Of a stretch of DNA of 64,000 bases, positions 26,063-36,700 are shown one piece after another. The stretch spans positions 62,001 through 126,000 of the forward strand of contig CAVXXD010000013.1 of NCBI GenBank assembly GCA_963765625.1. The letters run 5' to 3'. A model generated the notes under the pieces. The model did no database searches, was not told where the DNA came from, and worked only from the letters and a program-made list of their open reading frames with translations. A program made the position numbers and the translations under genes. Positions within the stretch are counted from its first letter, which is position 1; the number at the start of each line of letters is the position of its first letter. This stretch comes from CAVXXD01 sp963765625 (GTDB lineage: Bacteria > Actinomycetota > Geothermincolia > Geothermincolales > Geothermincolaceae).

Positions 26063-26818
26063 TTATTTATGGCCTGAAGAACGGAGTTTCTTCTGCAGCC
26101 CATACATGGACGATAACAGTTTGGTGGACCCGAGGATGGCTTTGAATACCGGGCTGTCGTCTCGGGGCAGAATGCCCACGGTCTGCAAACCCTCGAAGAC
26201 GTCGTAGGAAGTGTCGCCCTTGTACATCAGGCCGTCCTTATTGAAGTAATAGCGGTCGACGGCCGTGCACTGGATGAAGACGCCGGTCCCATAGATGGTG
26301 GGGGCCTTCTCATCGTAAGGGTAGAGGCGAAGGGCTCCGCTGAAGTGCCCGCTGCCCATGTAGCGGACTATGGTCCGCACCTCTCCGTCAGCCGCGATGT
26401 CGATGAAGACCTCCCCCGGAAGCGGGTCGTAGCGCCAGTCGGGGATGGCCGCGAAGAAAGCGAAGTTGTAGGTGAGGAACTCGTCCATCCCCTTGATGGT
26501 CCGGCCCAGCGACGACGTATCAGTATATTCGAGATCCTGTGTATAGAGCTCGTGGTTGAAGGACATGTCGCGCATCAGCCAGCTCCACCAGTATTTCTTG
26601 GCCCACTCCATGGTCCAGCCGATGTCTATGCCACGGTCGGCGTAGTACTGGATCTTCTTTTCGTAGTCCACGAACCACTGTTTGGTCCTGGCCATGAGCT
26701 CGGGCTCCGTCAGCACCCGGACCTTGCTCCCTCCGCGGTTGCCATGGAGGTACTCCGGAATGGGCGGCTGCAGCCTTGGTTTGGCCAGGGCCTCCTCGAA
26801 CATCGCTTGATCGAACAT
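26063..26818 (-). CDS. Hypothetical protein, possible SnoaL/NTF2-like fold
   Basis: A 251-aa soluble protein, first gene left of the second TetR operator. ATG at 26818 follows AGAAGGGGAGAG. A longer frame to 26887 would begin inside the promoter and is unlikely. It has no signal peptide. The region from WFVDYEKKIQYYADRGIDI to AVDRYYFNKDG mixes long helices with strands (VFIDIAADGEVRTIVRYMG) in the manner of the SnoaL/ketosteroid-isomerase fold, but I am not sure of that match. Its place at the head of the redox operon suggests it acts on or binds the same substrate. Confidence 0.75.
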   Translation of the reverse strand: MFDQAMFEEALAKPRLQPPIPEYLHGNRGGSKVRVLTEPELMARTKQWFVDYEKKIQYYADRGIDIGWTMEWAKKYWWSWLMRDMSFNHELYTQDLEYTDTSSLGRTIKGMDEFLTYNFAFFAAIPDWRYDPLPGEVFIDIAADGEVRTIVRYMGSGHFSGALRLYPYDEKAPTIYGTGVFIQCTAVDRYYFNKDGLMYKGDTSYDVFEGLQTVGILPRDDSPVFKAILGSTKLLSSMYGLQKKLRSSGHK

Positions 26819-26853
26819 CTGAACTCTCCCCTTCTCTCTCCCTGCTTCTGATA

Positions 26854-26922
26854 GCTTATTGACATATACCAAATAAGCTATTGACAAGACTATAATAATT
26901 TATTGTAGTGATGTCAATAAGC
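26854..26922. promoter_or_regulatory. Divergent promoter with three TTGACA half-sites between the NTF2-like and TetR genes
   Basis: A perfect 12-base inverted repeat (GCTTATTGACAT at 26854-26865, ATGTCAATAAGC at 26911-26922) and an extra direct copy, GCTATTGACAAG, at 26878-26889. The inner copy and the right arm are spaced 31 bases between TTGACA and TGTCAA, exactly as in the operator near 2.8 kb. The minus strand reads TTGACA, 17 bases, TATAGT: a strong promoter for the leftward redox operon. This is the probable binding site of the adjacent TetR, with one additional half-site. Confidence 0.75.
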
Positions 26923-27002
26923 AATTTCTTGTGTATACTGTAGGTGCCCATATAACCCATAGGGCACTAGAAAAATACAGGTAAAACAGGTTGGTGATCG
27001 GA

Positions 27003-27626
27003 TTGGCGAGAACAAGAAAAAAGCCCGAGGAAAGGAAACTCGAGCTTGTCGAGGCGGCGCGTCGGATATTCAGAGAGAAGGGTTACACCGCCACCAACGT
27101 GACGGACATCATCAGGGAGGTCGGCATATCCCAGGGGACCTTCTACTTCTATTTCGACGGCAAAGAGGCGGTTTTCGACGCCGTCGCCGAAGCCATCGTC
27201 CTGGAAGTGTTCGACGTCCTCAAATCCATCGTAAAGCAGGAGAGCCTCTCCGCCCTGGATAAGATCAAACTGATCATGGGCTACGTCATGTCCATAGAGA
27301 TGGATGAGAGATGGACGGACGAGATGGCGGCGCTGGACCTGCGTCACATGCGATATCGGGTTGGGAGTATCGCCTTCGATCTCGCCACACCGCTGGCGAC
27401 CGAGATCGTCAAACAGGGCGTCGAGGAAGGGCTGATGCACGTACTCTACCCCGAGGCAACCGCTGCATATTACATGACGGTAAGCTGGGCTCACTTCGAC
27501 TTCATCAAGGGGACCGACATACTGTCCCGCGAGCAGTGGTGGGAAGCGTACCTCGATTTCGTCAAGAAGGTATGCGGCATCGGGGACGACATCGATTTCG
27601 GCTTCAACAGTCTAGCGGCACCATAA
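27003..27626 (+). CDS. TetR/AcrR-family transcriptional regulator (paralogue B)
   Basis: A close relative of the regulator at 2869-3483, with the TetR helix-turn-helix including VTDIIREVGISQGTFYFYF and a matching C-terminal domain (EQWWEAYLDFVKKVCGIG), about 207 aa. I place the start at the TTG at 27003 because LARTRKKPEERK aligns with MTRTRKQPEERK of the paralogue; TTG 26991 and GTG 26994 are in frame. It is divergent from the NTF2-like gene across an operator with the same geometry as paralogue A's. The two regulators may therefore read related ligands and even cross-bind each other's sites. Downstream are the serine hydrolase genes. Confidence 0.9.
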   Translation: MARTRKKPEERKLELVEAARRIFREKGYTATNVTDIIREVGISQGTFYFYFDGKEAVFDAVAEAIVLEVFDVLKSIVKQESLSALDKIKLIMGYVMSIEMDERWTDEMAALDLRHMRYRVGSIAFDLATPLATEIVKQGVEEGLMHVLYPEATAAYYMTVSWAHFDFIKGTDILSREQWWEAYLDFVKKVCGIGDDIDFGFNSLAAP

Positions 27627-27653
27627 AGCTAGACGTTATGGGGAGACACAAAC

Positions 27654-28843
27654 ATGCCTGCTCGAAAAGAACTGCTGTCGCACGGCATCGCCGTTCTCGC
27701 CGCCATCATCCTTGTGCCTATCGTGATGTTCGCCTGTCCTTCGTGCGGCGGGACCAACGCCTCTTTCAGCCCGGAACGGCAGGAGCAGCTGGACGAGGTT
27801 GTCGCCGATTACATGCGGGAACGCCACCTGCCGGGAGCGGTCGTAGGCGCCTGGGTGCCCGGGGAGGGGGAGTACGTCGCGGCCATGGGCCAGGCGGACC
27901 TGGAAACGGGCGAGGCCATGGATGTGGAGAGATAAGTTCCAGATCGGCAGCGTCACCAAGTCCTTCGTCGGTACCGTGGCGCTGCAGTTGGTCGACGAGG
28001 GCCGGCTCGGGCTTGACGACAGGCTCAGCCGGTACGTAGACTTCGTCCCCGGCGGAGAGAACATCACCGTTCGCCAACTCCTGGACATGACCAGCGGCCT
28101 TTACAGCTACCTCGACGACGAGGCCCTTGAAGCGAAGGTCGCGGACAATCCGCTCAAAAAGTGGTCTCCCGAAGAACTCGTCCGGACAGCAATCGCGCAC
28201 GAACCTTCTTTCTCTCCGGGAGAAGGCTGGCAGTATTCCAACACCAACACCATCCTGATGGGGATGATCGTCGAGGAAGTAACCGGCAATGATCTCGAGG
28301 ACGAGGTCCGGTTGAGGATAATCGAGCCCCTGGGGCTCGAGAACACCTCTTTCCCCAGGGAGCCGGGGATAGATCCGCCCTATGCCCAGGGGTATTCTTA
28401 CGACACGGATTCCGGGGAATTCATCGAAGCGTCCGACATCGACCCGTCCTTCTTCTGGGCCGCCGGGGCGATGGTCTCCAACCTCGAGGACCTGAGGGTA
28501 TGGGCCGAGGCTCTGGGCAGGGGCACGCTCATCAGCGAAGCCATGCAGCGGGAGAGGCTGCTCTTCCACGACGCCACCGCGGGTGATCTCCCGTATCTCC
28601 AGACCATGGTGCCCGGTTACGGCATGGCGCTGGAGAAGTACGACGAGCCCCGATTACTTCATCGGGCATAGCGGCAAGACCTTCTCCCACAACACCCAGA
28701 TGTATTACCTGCCCTCGCGGGGAGCCGTCCTGATAACCCTGACCAATACCACGACCATCCCGGGCGACGGCCCGGAGTTTTTCGCGACCTTCGCCCAGGC
28801 CGTGTTGCCGGAGTCCTTCCCCGGATACCCGGGCGACCGGTAG
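27654..28843 (+). CDS. Serine beta-lactamase-like hydrolase (class C/S12 type), frameshifted twice
   Basis: Three frames form one protein of about 395 aa. It starts MPARKELLSHGIAVLAAIIL with a probable lipoprotein signal (IVMFAC near residue 28). Catalytic motifs are present: SVTK in FQIGSVTKSFVG, YSN in GWQYSNTNTILMG, and HSG in FIGHSGKTFSHN. Breaks are near 27930 (GEAMDVE to DKFQIG; an extra A) and near 28655 (an extra C in CCCC, linking YDEP to DYFIGHSG). Both are +1 changes. The family includes D-alanine carboxypeptidases, esterases and beta-lactamases. It is anchored outside the membrane and followed 20 bases later by a second copy. Confidence 0.8.
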
Positions 28844-28863
28844 AAGAGAAAGGAATACACACG

Positions 28864-30894
28864 ATGAAAGAGATGAAAAGAATCGCCTGTCTGGTCCTCG
28901 TACTGGCGCTGGCGCTGTCGTCCCTGGTTCGGTGTCCGGCTGTGGCAGACGAAAGTAGCTGGGGAGGACGTCTACGGGCAGGTCCGCCAGACCGCTCGCA
29001 CCGAGTTGTGGAAGGAGATCAACTCCGGCAAAGCGAGCAGTGCCGGGGTGGCGGTGCTGGACGACGGGAAGATCGTCTATTCCGAGAGCTTCGGGATGGC
29101 CGACCGCGAAAGCAGCCTCCCCGTCACCGCCAGAGACCCTCTTCAACATGGGTTCGGTGAGCAAGACCTTCGTCTCCACCGCGGTGATGGTGCTGGTGGA
29201 CGACGGCAAGGTGGAGCTCGACGCCCCGGTGACCGAGTACATAACCGATTTCAAGATGGCGGACCCGCGGTACAAGGACATCACCGTGAGGATGCTGATG
29301 GACCACTCGTCCGGCATGCCGGGTACCGCCTACGCCAACAACAACGGCTACGAGCTCAATCCCACCTACATGGAGGACACCCTGACCTACCTCGCTTCCT
29401 CGCACCTCAAGGCGGCGCCGGGCGAGACCGCGCCCTACTGCAACGACGGCTTCACGCTGGCGGAGCTCCTGGTCACCCGGGTCAGCGGGCAGGATTACCT
29501 CGACTTCCTCTCCGACCGGGTGCTCGAGCCGCTCTCCCTCGACCGCACCGGTACCGGCATCGCCGAGCGGGACGATTCCGACTACGCCGCGTTCTACCAG
29601 ACAGACACGGGGAAGAAGGTCCCCGCCGAGATAGTCTCCTGCATCGGGGCCGGCGGGCTCTCCTCCACCCCGGAGGACCTGGTCAGGTTCGCGGACAGCT
29701 TCTCCGGCAGAGGGCCCGATGTCCTGTCGGACTCCTCCATCGCCGAGATGATCAAGGGGCAGCCCTCCGCCTTCGCCCGGTGCCGTGATGGAGCAGGAGG
29801 GATTTAACCCCGAGTTCTCCTTCGGTCTCGGCTTCGACCTGACGGACGTGGAAGGCTACCAGGAGAAGGGCATCAAGGTGGTCGGCAAAGCCGGGGACAC
29901 CGACGACTACCACTCTATGATGCTCACGGTGCCCGGCGAGAGGCTTTCCGTGGCGGTGATGGAGGCAGGGCACGGCAGTTCCGCCCAGGCCCTCGGTTTC
30001 GAGATCCTGGACAGCTTGCTGGAAGCCAAGGGGCTCATGGAGAAAGAAGAAGCCGCGGTCTCGGCGCCGCCGCAACCCCAGCCCATACCCTCCGGATACC
30101 TGGAACTTGGAGGCATCTATGCCTCCAAGAACAGTTCCTTCCAGATATCCTTCAGCCCCGACGGCAGCTCCGCGGAACTCACCGTCATCAAGGGCGGCGC
30201 CAAAGCGAAGCCGATATCGCTGACCTACTATGACGGGTTTCTCCATGCCGGCAGTACAAAGTTCAAGCTGATCTCGGTGGACGGGCGCGACTGCTTCGTG
30301 ACCACGGAGTGGGGCAAGCTCTACATCGTCTACGGGCAGCGGCTGACGGACCTGTCTTCGCCTGAGTCCCTCGTCAGCGATATCGACGGCGTGCAGTGGC
30401 TGCGGCGCAACGTCAAGCCGTTCGAAGAGACCGCCGAGGCGTCCGGCCACCTGGCGGTGTCGGCCCTCTCCCCGGACCTGCCCGGGTACGTCGACTTCAA
30501 CGGCATCAAGCGCATCGAGTCACCGGACTTCGCGGGGATGGCCATCGACACCATGACCGACTTAACCGAGCTGACCCTGTTCGACCGGGATGGCCAGACC
30601 TGGGCCAGGGTCTCGGATATGTTCTTCAGCCCGGCCGATGGCGTCGCCGCCCTCGAGGCGGGGAACACCTCCGTCACCATCGGCGGAGAAGGCTACAACG
30701 AGTGGCTGCGCGCGGGCGGGGACTTCATCCTCAGCGTGGACAAGCCGGAGAAGGGAAGATTGATAGTGTTCTCGCCCGACGGCTCGGTGCTCTACGACAG
30801 CGTCATGGACAGCGGCAGCGTATACGTCCCGCAGGGAAGCCTGGTCGAGTTCGCCGGGTACTCTGGGGACAGGTTCGAAGTAAACGCCACCTAA
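28864..30894 (+). CDS. Second serine beta-lactamase-like hydrolase with a C-terminal extension, three frameshifts
   Basis: The N terminus (MKEMKRIACLVLVLALALSS) is a Sec signal. The protein passes through three frame changes near 28965, 29140 and 29790 to give about 676 aa. SVSK in NMGSVSKTFVSTAV and YCN in APYCNDGFTLAEL are the S12 family's first two motifs; GKAGDTDDYHSM stands at the third. After about residue 380 a long C-terminal extension of unknown fold follows (GYLELGGIYASKNSS to the stop), typical of esterase-like members. The frame changes fit single-base insertions (for example an extra A before GAGACCCTC). It overlaps nothing downstream and converges on the next gene with a 5-base gap. 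Confidence 0.78.
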
Positions 30895-30899
30895 AGAAG

Positions 30900-32399
30900 T
30901 CAGCTCATATCCTTCTCGATGATGCCGCTGACCGCCATTCCCGAACCTACCGTCGTGGGCACGCCGCCGCCGAAGTGGGTGGAGGCGCCGGCCAGGTATA
31001 GGCCGTCGAAGAGGCGCGAGCGCATGTTCGGGCGGAACATGGCCGTCGAGAAGAGGTCGTTGTTGAGTCCGTAGACGGCGCCGCGCGGGTGCAGCAGGGC
31101 ACGCTCGAAGTCCTTGGGTGAGTTGACCTTGACCGTGGTGATGTGATCGCGCAGGTTGACGTGGAACTTCTTCTCCACCGAGTCCAGCATTATCTCCAGG
31201 TAGCGCTCCTTCATGGAGTCCCAGTCCCCTTCGGCCAGGTCGTAAGGGGCCAGGGTAACGATGTTCAGGGCGTGATGCCCCTCGGGCGCCAGGGAGGGGT
31301 CGGCGTGGGTCGGCCAGCAGATTATCATCATCCCACCGGAGTGCAGCTTGCCCTTCTTGAAGTAGTCGAAGTAGGCGCTGTTCATCTCGTCCATGGTGCC
31401 GTAGCAGATGGTGTGATGCGCTTCCAGTTCGGGGGCGGCGTCCATCCCCACCATGATCATGGGGCAGGGGATGGAGAGCTCGTAACTGTCGATGGTGCGC
31501 GAGGCCCAGCGGGGCATTTTGTCCCGGCCGATCATCTCGTTGTAGAGCACCTTGGCGTTGACGTTGGATAGGACCAGGCGCGAGCGTATCTGCGTCCCGT
31601 CGGCCAGTTCGACGCCCACCGCGCGCTTGCCCTCGAGCAGGATGCGCCTGACCGTCGCGTCGAACTTGATCTCGCCGCCGAACTCAGTGAAGGCCCGGGC
31701 TATCCCCTCGGGGATCTTGATCATGCCGCCGCGCGGATAGTAGATGCCCTCGTGCTCGGAGTAGGCGAGGAAGGCCGCGTAGCCGGGGCAGAGGGCGGGC
31801 GGCAGCCCGATGTAGTAGGACTGCATACTCATCGACGCCTGCACCTTGTCGCTGGAGAAGAAGCTGCAGAGGGTCGACTCGAAGCTCTTGACCATATACG
31901 GCGCGTACTTGATGAACTTGGGCATGCTCATGCCGACCTTCAGCGCGTCCAGCATGGTCATCATGGGCGTCGACATCACCGAGCCGAAGACCTCGTTGAT
32001 GGCTTCCGCGCCGATTGTAGCGAAGCGGTCCCAGGCCTTGGCCTCGTCGGGAGAGATGCGCGCGATAATGTCGCGGGTGCCTTCCTTGCTGACAGGATAA
32101 GTGAAGCGCTCGCCGTCCTGGGTAACGAAGCCATAGATGGGGTCGATGGAGATCATTTCCATGTAGTCGGAGGTCTTCTTCCCCAGGCGGGTGAAGAGGT
32201 CGTCGATGATCCAGGCCATCTCGACGATGCTCGCGCCGATGTCGAAGGTATAGCCCTCGTGGTCGTAGGACGAACAGCAGCCGCCCACCCGGGAGGTGTG
32301 CTCGCACACCAGGGTCTTGAAGCCCGACTTGGCCAGCAGCGATGCGGCCGAGAGGCCTCCCAGTCCAGCGCCGATGACGATGACGTCGTAGTCGTTCAT
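30900..32399 (-). CDS. Phytoene desaturase/retinol saturase-like FAD oxidoreductase
   Basis: Intact 499-aa flavoprotein. The N-terminal FAD motif DVIVIGAGLGGLSAASLLAK (residues 5-24) is followed by VCEHTSRVGGCCSSYDHEGYTFD, and the C terminus has FDGLYLAGASTHFGGGVPTT, the family's second FAD contact. Members act on carotenoids, retinoids or other polyprenyl/lipid substrates. It is preceded by a 49-residue small protein gene 15 bases upstream, probably in one transcript. The MerR-TetR fusion regulator lies further upstream on the same strand. It is one of four desaturase-superfamily proteins in the window. Confidence 0.9.
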   Translation of the reverse strand: MNDYDVIVIGAGLGGLSAASLLAKSGFKTLVCEHTSRVGGCCSSYDHEGYTFDIGASIVEMAWIIDDLFTRLGKKTSDYMEMISIDPIYGFVTQDGERFTYPVSKEGTRDIIARISPDEAKAWDRFATIGAEAINEVFGSVMSTPMMTMLDALKVGMSMPKFIKYAPYMVKSFESTLCSFFSSDKVQASMSMQSYYIGLPPALCPGYAAFLAYSEHEGIYYPRGGMIKIPEGIARAFTEFGGEIKFDATVRRILLEGKRAVGVELADGTQIRSRLVLSNVNAKVLYNEMIGRDKMPRWASRTIDSYELSIPCPMIMVGMDAAPELEAHHTICYGTMDEMNSAYFDYFKKGKLHSGGMMIICWPTHADPSLAPEGHHALNIVTLAPYDLAEGDWDSMKERYLEIMLDSVEKKFHVNLRDHITTVKVNSPKDFERALLHPRGAVYGLNNDLFSTAMFRPNMRSRLFDGLYLAGASTHFGGGVPTTVGSGMAVSGIIEKDMS

Positions 32400-32413
32400 G
32401 TCAGCCCCCCTTC

Positions 32414-32563
32414 CTATATGAAGTAGCGGTAGGGCAGGTAGGGCACCTGCTTACCGAGGTGGACTACGTAGCGCCTGGTGCTCTGGCTCGCGTTGAGCCA
32501 GGCCGCGGCCGGGCCCGCCGTCAGTGCCAGCGGAATCGCAAGTCTCATCATCTTCTTCTTCAT
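32414..32563 (-). CDS. Small secreted or membrane-associated protein, 49 aa
   Basis: A short reading frame with an excellent ribosome site (AGGAGGGCGACA just before ATG at 32563). The product begins MKKKMMRLAIPLALTAGPAA, a positively charged end and a hydrophobic stretch like a signal peptide, then WLNASQSTRRYVVHLGK and an aromatic tail (PYLPYRYFI). It ends 15 bases before the desaturase-like gene, so the two are probably co-expressed. I do not know any family of this type. It could be a membrane anchor or an accessory peptide of the flavoprotein. The evidence for translation is the ribosome site and position only. Confidence 0.6.
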   Translation of the reverse strand: MKKKMMRLAIPLALTAGPAAAWLNASQSTRRYVVHLGKQVPYLPYRYFI

Positions 32564-32691
32564 TGTCGCCCTCCTGTTCGGTCAATCGTTAGCTTTTATA
32601 TACCGTTAGGTCATTTTCACTTACGATTGTAATCCCGAGCGCTCTGGGATGCAAGATAATTTCAAGGAAAAGGAAGCGTTAGATCGTACGC

Positions 32692-33588
32692 TCAGGCGGA
32701 GATGCCGCGCATGAGGAAATCGGCCTGCCCGATCAGGAACTCCAGCGGGTTCAGGCTCTCGTCCATCATGTACATGCGGCCGACGAACTCGACTATGGAG
32801 ATGAGCGAGTACCCGACGCTCTCCGCATCGATGCCTGCACGGAACACGCCTTCGGCGACGCCTTCCTCTATGTCCCTGGCGAGGTAGCGGGCGACCTCCC
32901 CGTAGACCGAGATCGCCTTGCGGGCCATGCGCTGGTTGCCGCTTGCGGCTTCCGAGTTGATGTCGTTCATCATGAAGTAGAACTCGGGGTACCTGGTGAT
33001 GAAGGCCATCCCTCTCATCAGCAGCCTCTGCAGCGCCCCCTCGGCCGATCGTCCCGTCTCCTCGAGGTAGTCGAAGAAACCCGCGACGGACCTGTCGACG
33101 CAGGCGAGGAAGAGCTCTTCCTTGGTCTTGAAGTACTTATAGCAGGTCCCCTTGCTGAGGCCCGCTTCCCGCGCGATATCGTCCATGGAGACGCGTTTGT
33201 AGCCATTGCTAGAAAAGGCCTTCATCGCGGCCTCGATTATTTCGCGCCTGCGGCGGTCCTCGTTGGTCAGCGCCAGGCTGTCGTCACCGGCGGAGGCAAG
33301 GAGGCCACCCTGCCCGGCCTTCTTTTTGAATTCCTCCCAGTCGGATATCGCCTCCAGGGGATACTTCTCAAGAATGCTCTTCACGCTCTCGAGGGAGAGG
33401 CCGCTCTCGGTCATGTACCTGATCAGGGAGAGGCGCTTCTGCATCCCGGGGTCGTAGAGGCTGAGGTTGTAGCCGAGTTTACTCGGGGCCGGGAGCAGGC
33501 CCTTCCTGACGTAGTACTTGATGGTGCTTGAGGGAACGCCCGAGCGGCGGGCCAACTCACCCACGGAAATAAGCTCTGCCTGTTTCAT
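32692..33588 (-). CDS. MerR-TetR fusion transcriptional regulator
   Basis: A 298-aa protein with two DNA-binding domains. Residues 5-75 form a MerR-type winged helix (ISVGELARRSGVPSSTIKYY, then YVRKGLLPAPSK). After a linker, residues about 110-300 form a TetR-type domain with EIIEAAMKAFSSNGYKRVSM, then DDIAREAGLSKGTCYKYF and a helical ligand domain. Normally these are separate families; here the MerR part lacks a metal-binding tail and the TetR part would dimerise. It lies on the same strand as, and upstream of, the small protein and desaturase-like gene, separated by 128 bases, and probably controls them. The fold boundary is clear from the two helix-turn-helix signatures. Confidence 0.88.
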   Translation of the reverse strand: MKQAELISVGELARRSGVPSSTIKYYVRKGLLPAPSKLGYNLSLYDPGMQKRLSLIRYMTESGLSLESVKSILEKYPLEAISDWEEFKKKAGQGGLLASAGDDSLALTNEDRRRREIIEAAMKAFSSNGYKRVSMDDIAREAGLSKGTCYKYFKTKEELFLACVDRSVAGFFDYLEETGRSAEGALQRLLMRGMAFITRYPEFYFMMNDINSEAASGNQRMARKAISVYGEVARYLARDIEEGVAEGVFRAGIDAESVGYSLISIVEFVGRMYMMDESLNPLEFLIGQADFLMRGISA

Positions 33589-33788
33589 GTCAGCATCTTA
33601 CTACACGGCCCCGCCAATTTGCCCTGGTCCCGGAAGATATCCGGCTTGAGCCAGTTGCTGCGCCCCGCAACGGTGACAGACTGCCGTTGCCTTGCTTGGC
33701 AGTTTAATGTTGATAAGGAGAAGGGTAAATGAAGAATGTTCGTTATAATTAGAGACACACATGACAACGTTGAGCGAAGGAGAAGTCC

Positions 33789-36700
33789 ATGTCACTCAGA
33801 AAGGCGCTTTGTCTGCTGCTAACTGTCGTATTGCTGATGACCCTATTCCCTTCTTTCTTCAGAGCCCCGGAAAAAGCCGCGGCCCTTGGCTGGATCGAAG
33901 GCATCTCGGTCGCTTCCAACATCGTGAGCATAGTGTCGGGCGGATTCAGCATCGCCAAGTTCTTCGGCTTGAACGATCCGAGCGCCGATACGCTCGCGAA
34001 GCTTGACGCGATCGGCAAGACCCTCGACCGGGTCGAGCAGACCGTCAATGCCATCTGGACCGGCATCAATGTCCTTTACAAAGAACTGGAAAAGACCAAA
34101 CTTGCCACCGTGATGGCCAAAGCCTGGGGCCAGACTGGTTTCATCGACTCCAATTTTCAGCAACTCAACGCGGCATACGCGAACGCCGCAAGCAACCCTG
34201 CCGATTTCCAGAGCCAGAAAGCCGCTTTTAATAACTGGTATCCGTCCATTCCCGCGCCCATGGACACCGCCATCCAGGATTTTTATAACGCCCTGGTAAA
34301 GGTGATGCCGGGAGCCGACGAGTGCGCCCTCGACATCGTGACGGACGCGGCTATCGTCGAATGCAATACCAACACTAACCTGCAGGATTTTTCGGCAACG
34401 GTCGAATCGACCAACGGGGTTCCCATCGTCGCCGAGCGCCCCGTCTATTTCGCCTTCAACAACGAATGGACCGGTGGGCACACCGAAGCGGGTGCAGCGG
34501 GAGCGGGGACGAAGTTCTACTTCGCTGAAGGAACCACGCGCCCGGGCTTCGAAACTTACTTCTGCCTGGCCAATCCGGGCGATACCAGGACGGATGTGAA
34601 GCTGACCTACATGAAGGTTGATGGATCTACCGCGTCGCAGCTCGTATCCATTCCCCCGCATACCCGCTCGACCGCGAAGCCGAGCGATGTCATCGGCGTC
34701 GCCGACGATATCTCATGCGACTTTTCCACCCTTGTCGAATCCACCAACGGTGTGGGCTTTCTGGCGGAAAGGCCCAGTTATTTCAATTACCGGGATGAAT
34801 GGGAGGGAGGCAGCACCGACAATGGCTGTGCTGAACCAGCCGAAGAATTCTTCTTCGCCGAAGGAACCACTCGCCCCGGTTTCGACACCTACTTCTGTAT
34901 TATGAACCCCGGAGACGGGCAGGCCGACGTCCAGCTCACTTACATGAGAGGCGACGGCGGCGTGCTGGAAGACCATGTCTCGTTGGCTCCTCGCTCCCGC
35001 TTTACCGTCAAAGCCAATGACCTTCTCGGCTCCGCCGATGATCTTTCCTCCGACTTCTCCACCCGGGTCAATTCATCCAATGGCGCCCCCATCGTGGTGG
35101 AGCGGCCCATGTACTTCACCTACAAGGGCGAAAGCCCGGGAGGGCACTGTGAGACCGGGATCACCGACGCGGGCTTGGATTTCTACCTGGCCGAAGGGAC
35201 GACCAGGCCAGGCTTTGATTCCTATCTCACCATAATGAACCCCGAGAAGGCGGCAGCGGACGTGAACATCACCTACATGAGAGGCGACGGCACATCGATG
35301 AGCCATAGCCTCGCGGTTGCCCCCGCTTCGCGCTCAACCGTAAAGGTCAATGATCTGCTCGGCTCCGATGACAGCGAGGCCTCCGATTTCTCCGCCCAGG
35401 TCACTTCGATCAACGGGGTATCCATCCTGGTCGAGCGCCCCATGTATTTCGAGTACCATCGCGGCATCGACGGCGGCAGTTGCGAACCGGGGCAGGCTCA
35501 AGCCGCAACCAGCTTCAGCTTCGCTGAAGGATGCGTGCGTGACGGTTTCGATACTTACTTCTGCCTCCTGAACCCCGGGGACTCACCTGCCAGGGTGAGA
35601 ATAACCTACATCAAGGGAGACGGAACGGCCCAGGAGCAGCTGGTCGACGTGCCCGCCAGGCGGCGCGTTACGGTCTCCGTAGACCAGGTATACACCGCGG
35701 CCAATGACCTCATGTCCGTATACAAGAAATACCTCGAGTCCCTCTTCTGGGGTTCCTATACCTACCAGGTCATGGCGGCCCGCATGACCTGCGACGCGTT
35801 GGACAAAGACAAGACGCTCCTGGCGTACAACGTAGACGGCAAGGGGTACATGAACACCAGGTTCTTGCCCAAGATCGCCGAGCCGGAAGTCGATACGTTT
35901 CTCTCATGCGCGGAGCGCCTCGTCATGAGCAGAGTGACTCTAGGGCCGGAGAACATGACCGACCCTCGCATGTCCGACCCCGGTTTCAAGCTCGATGATC
36001 AGAGCCCGGCGGTTCTCGAGGAAGCCAACAAGGTTGCAATGATGGCCCTGGGAGAGAAGAACGGTTTGCGGGGAACGGTCTTCTCGACCGAGGCCATAGG
36101 CCGGTTGAACGTCACGGTCAGAGGCATCCCTCCCGTGACGAGCAGTTTCAACCCCACGACGACCGAAGTCAGAGCCGTGCCATATACGCCCAGAAGGGCT
36201 GACGGCCTGGGAGTCGAGGCAAGAGCCTACCCCAACTGGTCCAACCTCGACTCATCGGCCGAGGTCAATACGTCCGGCGTTTTCACGGCCACCAGGCACA
36301 AGTTCTTGGATGTAAACGAAGCGGGCACATACGATGTATTTGACACTGAAGGACGCCTTTCGCGTCCCGGAGATCCGTTGACGCGGACTCCCGTCGTGAG
36401 CTCATCGGTAGAAGATCCGTCCAATCCGGGCAAGCAGATCAACATCAACTACGGTCACTTCCTCTACGCGTTCGGAAACAGGTTGTCCGGAGAGCCCTTA
36501 TCCGATTTTGGTTATGTGACTTCCGAAACATCAGGGTACGGTTACATAACACCTTATGATCAGTACAGATACGCGATATGGGCTCCCGGCAATGGAACCG
36601 CCGCAACCCGCCGCACATTCACTTACACCGGCTCAACCGAAAAAAAGGCAACCATCAATGCCTTTTTCCTGACACATTCCACATTTATGGGGACTCAAGC

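Noticed and set aside
26063..26887. Longer start for the NTF2-like protein at 26887
   Set aside because: It would begin inside the operator/promoter, upstream of the probable transcription start.
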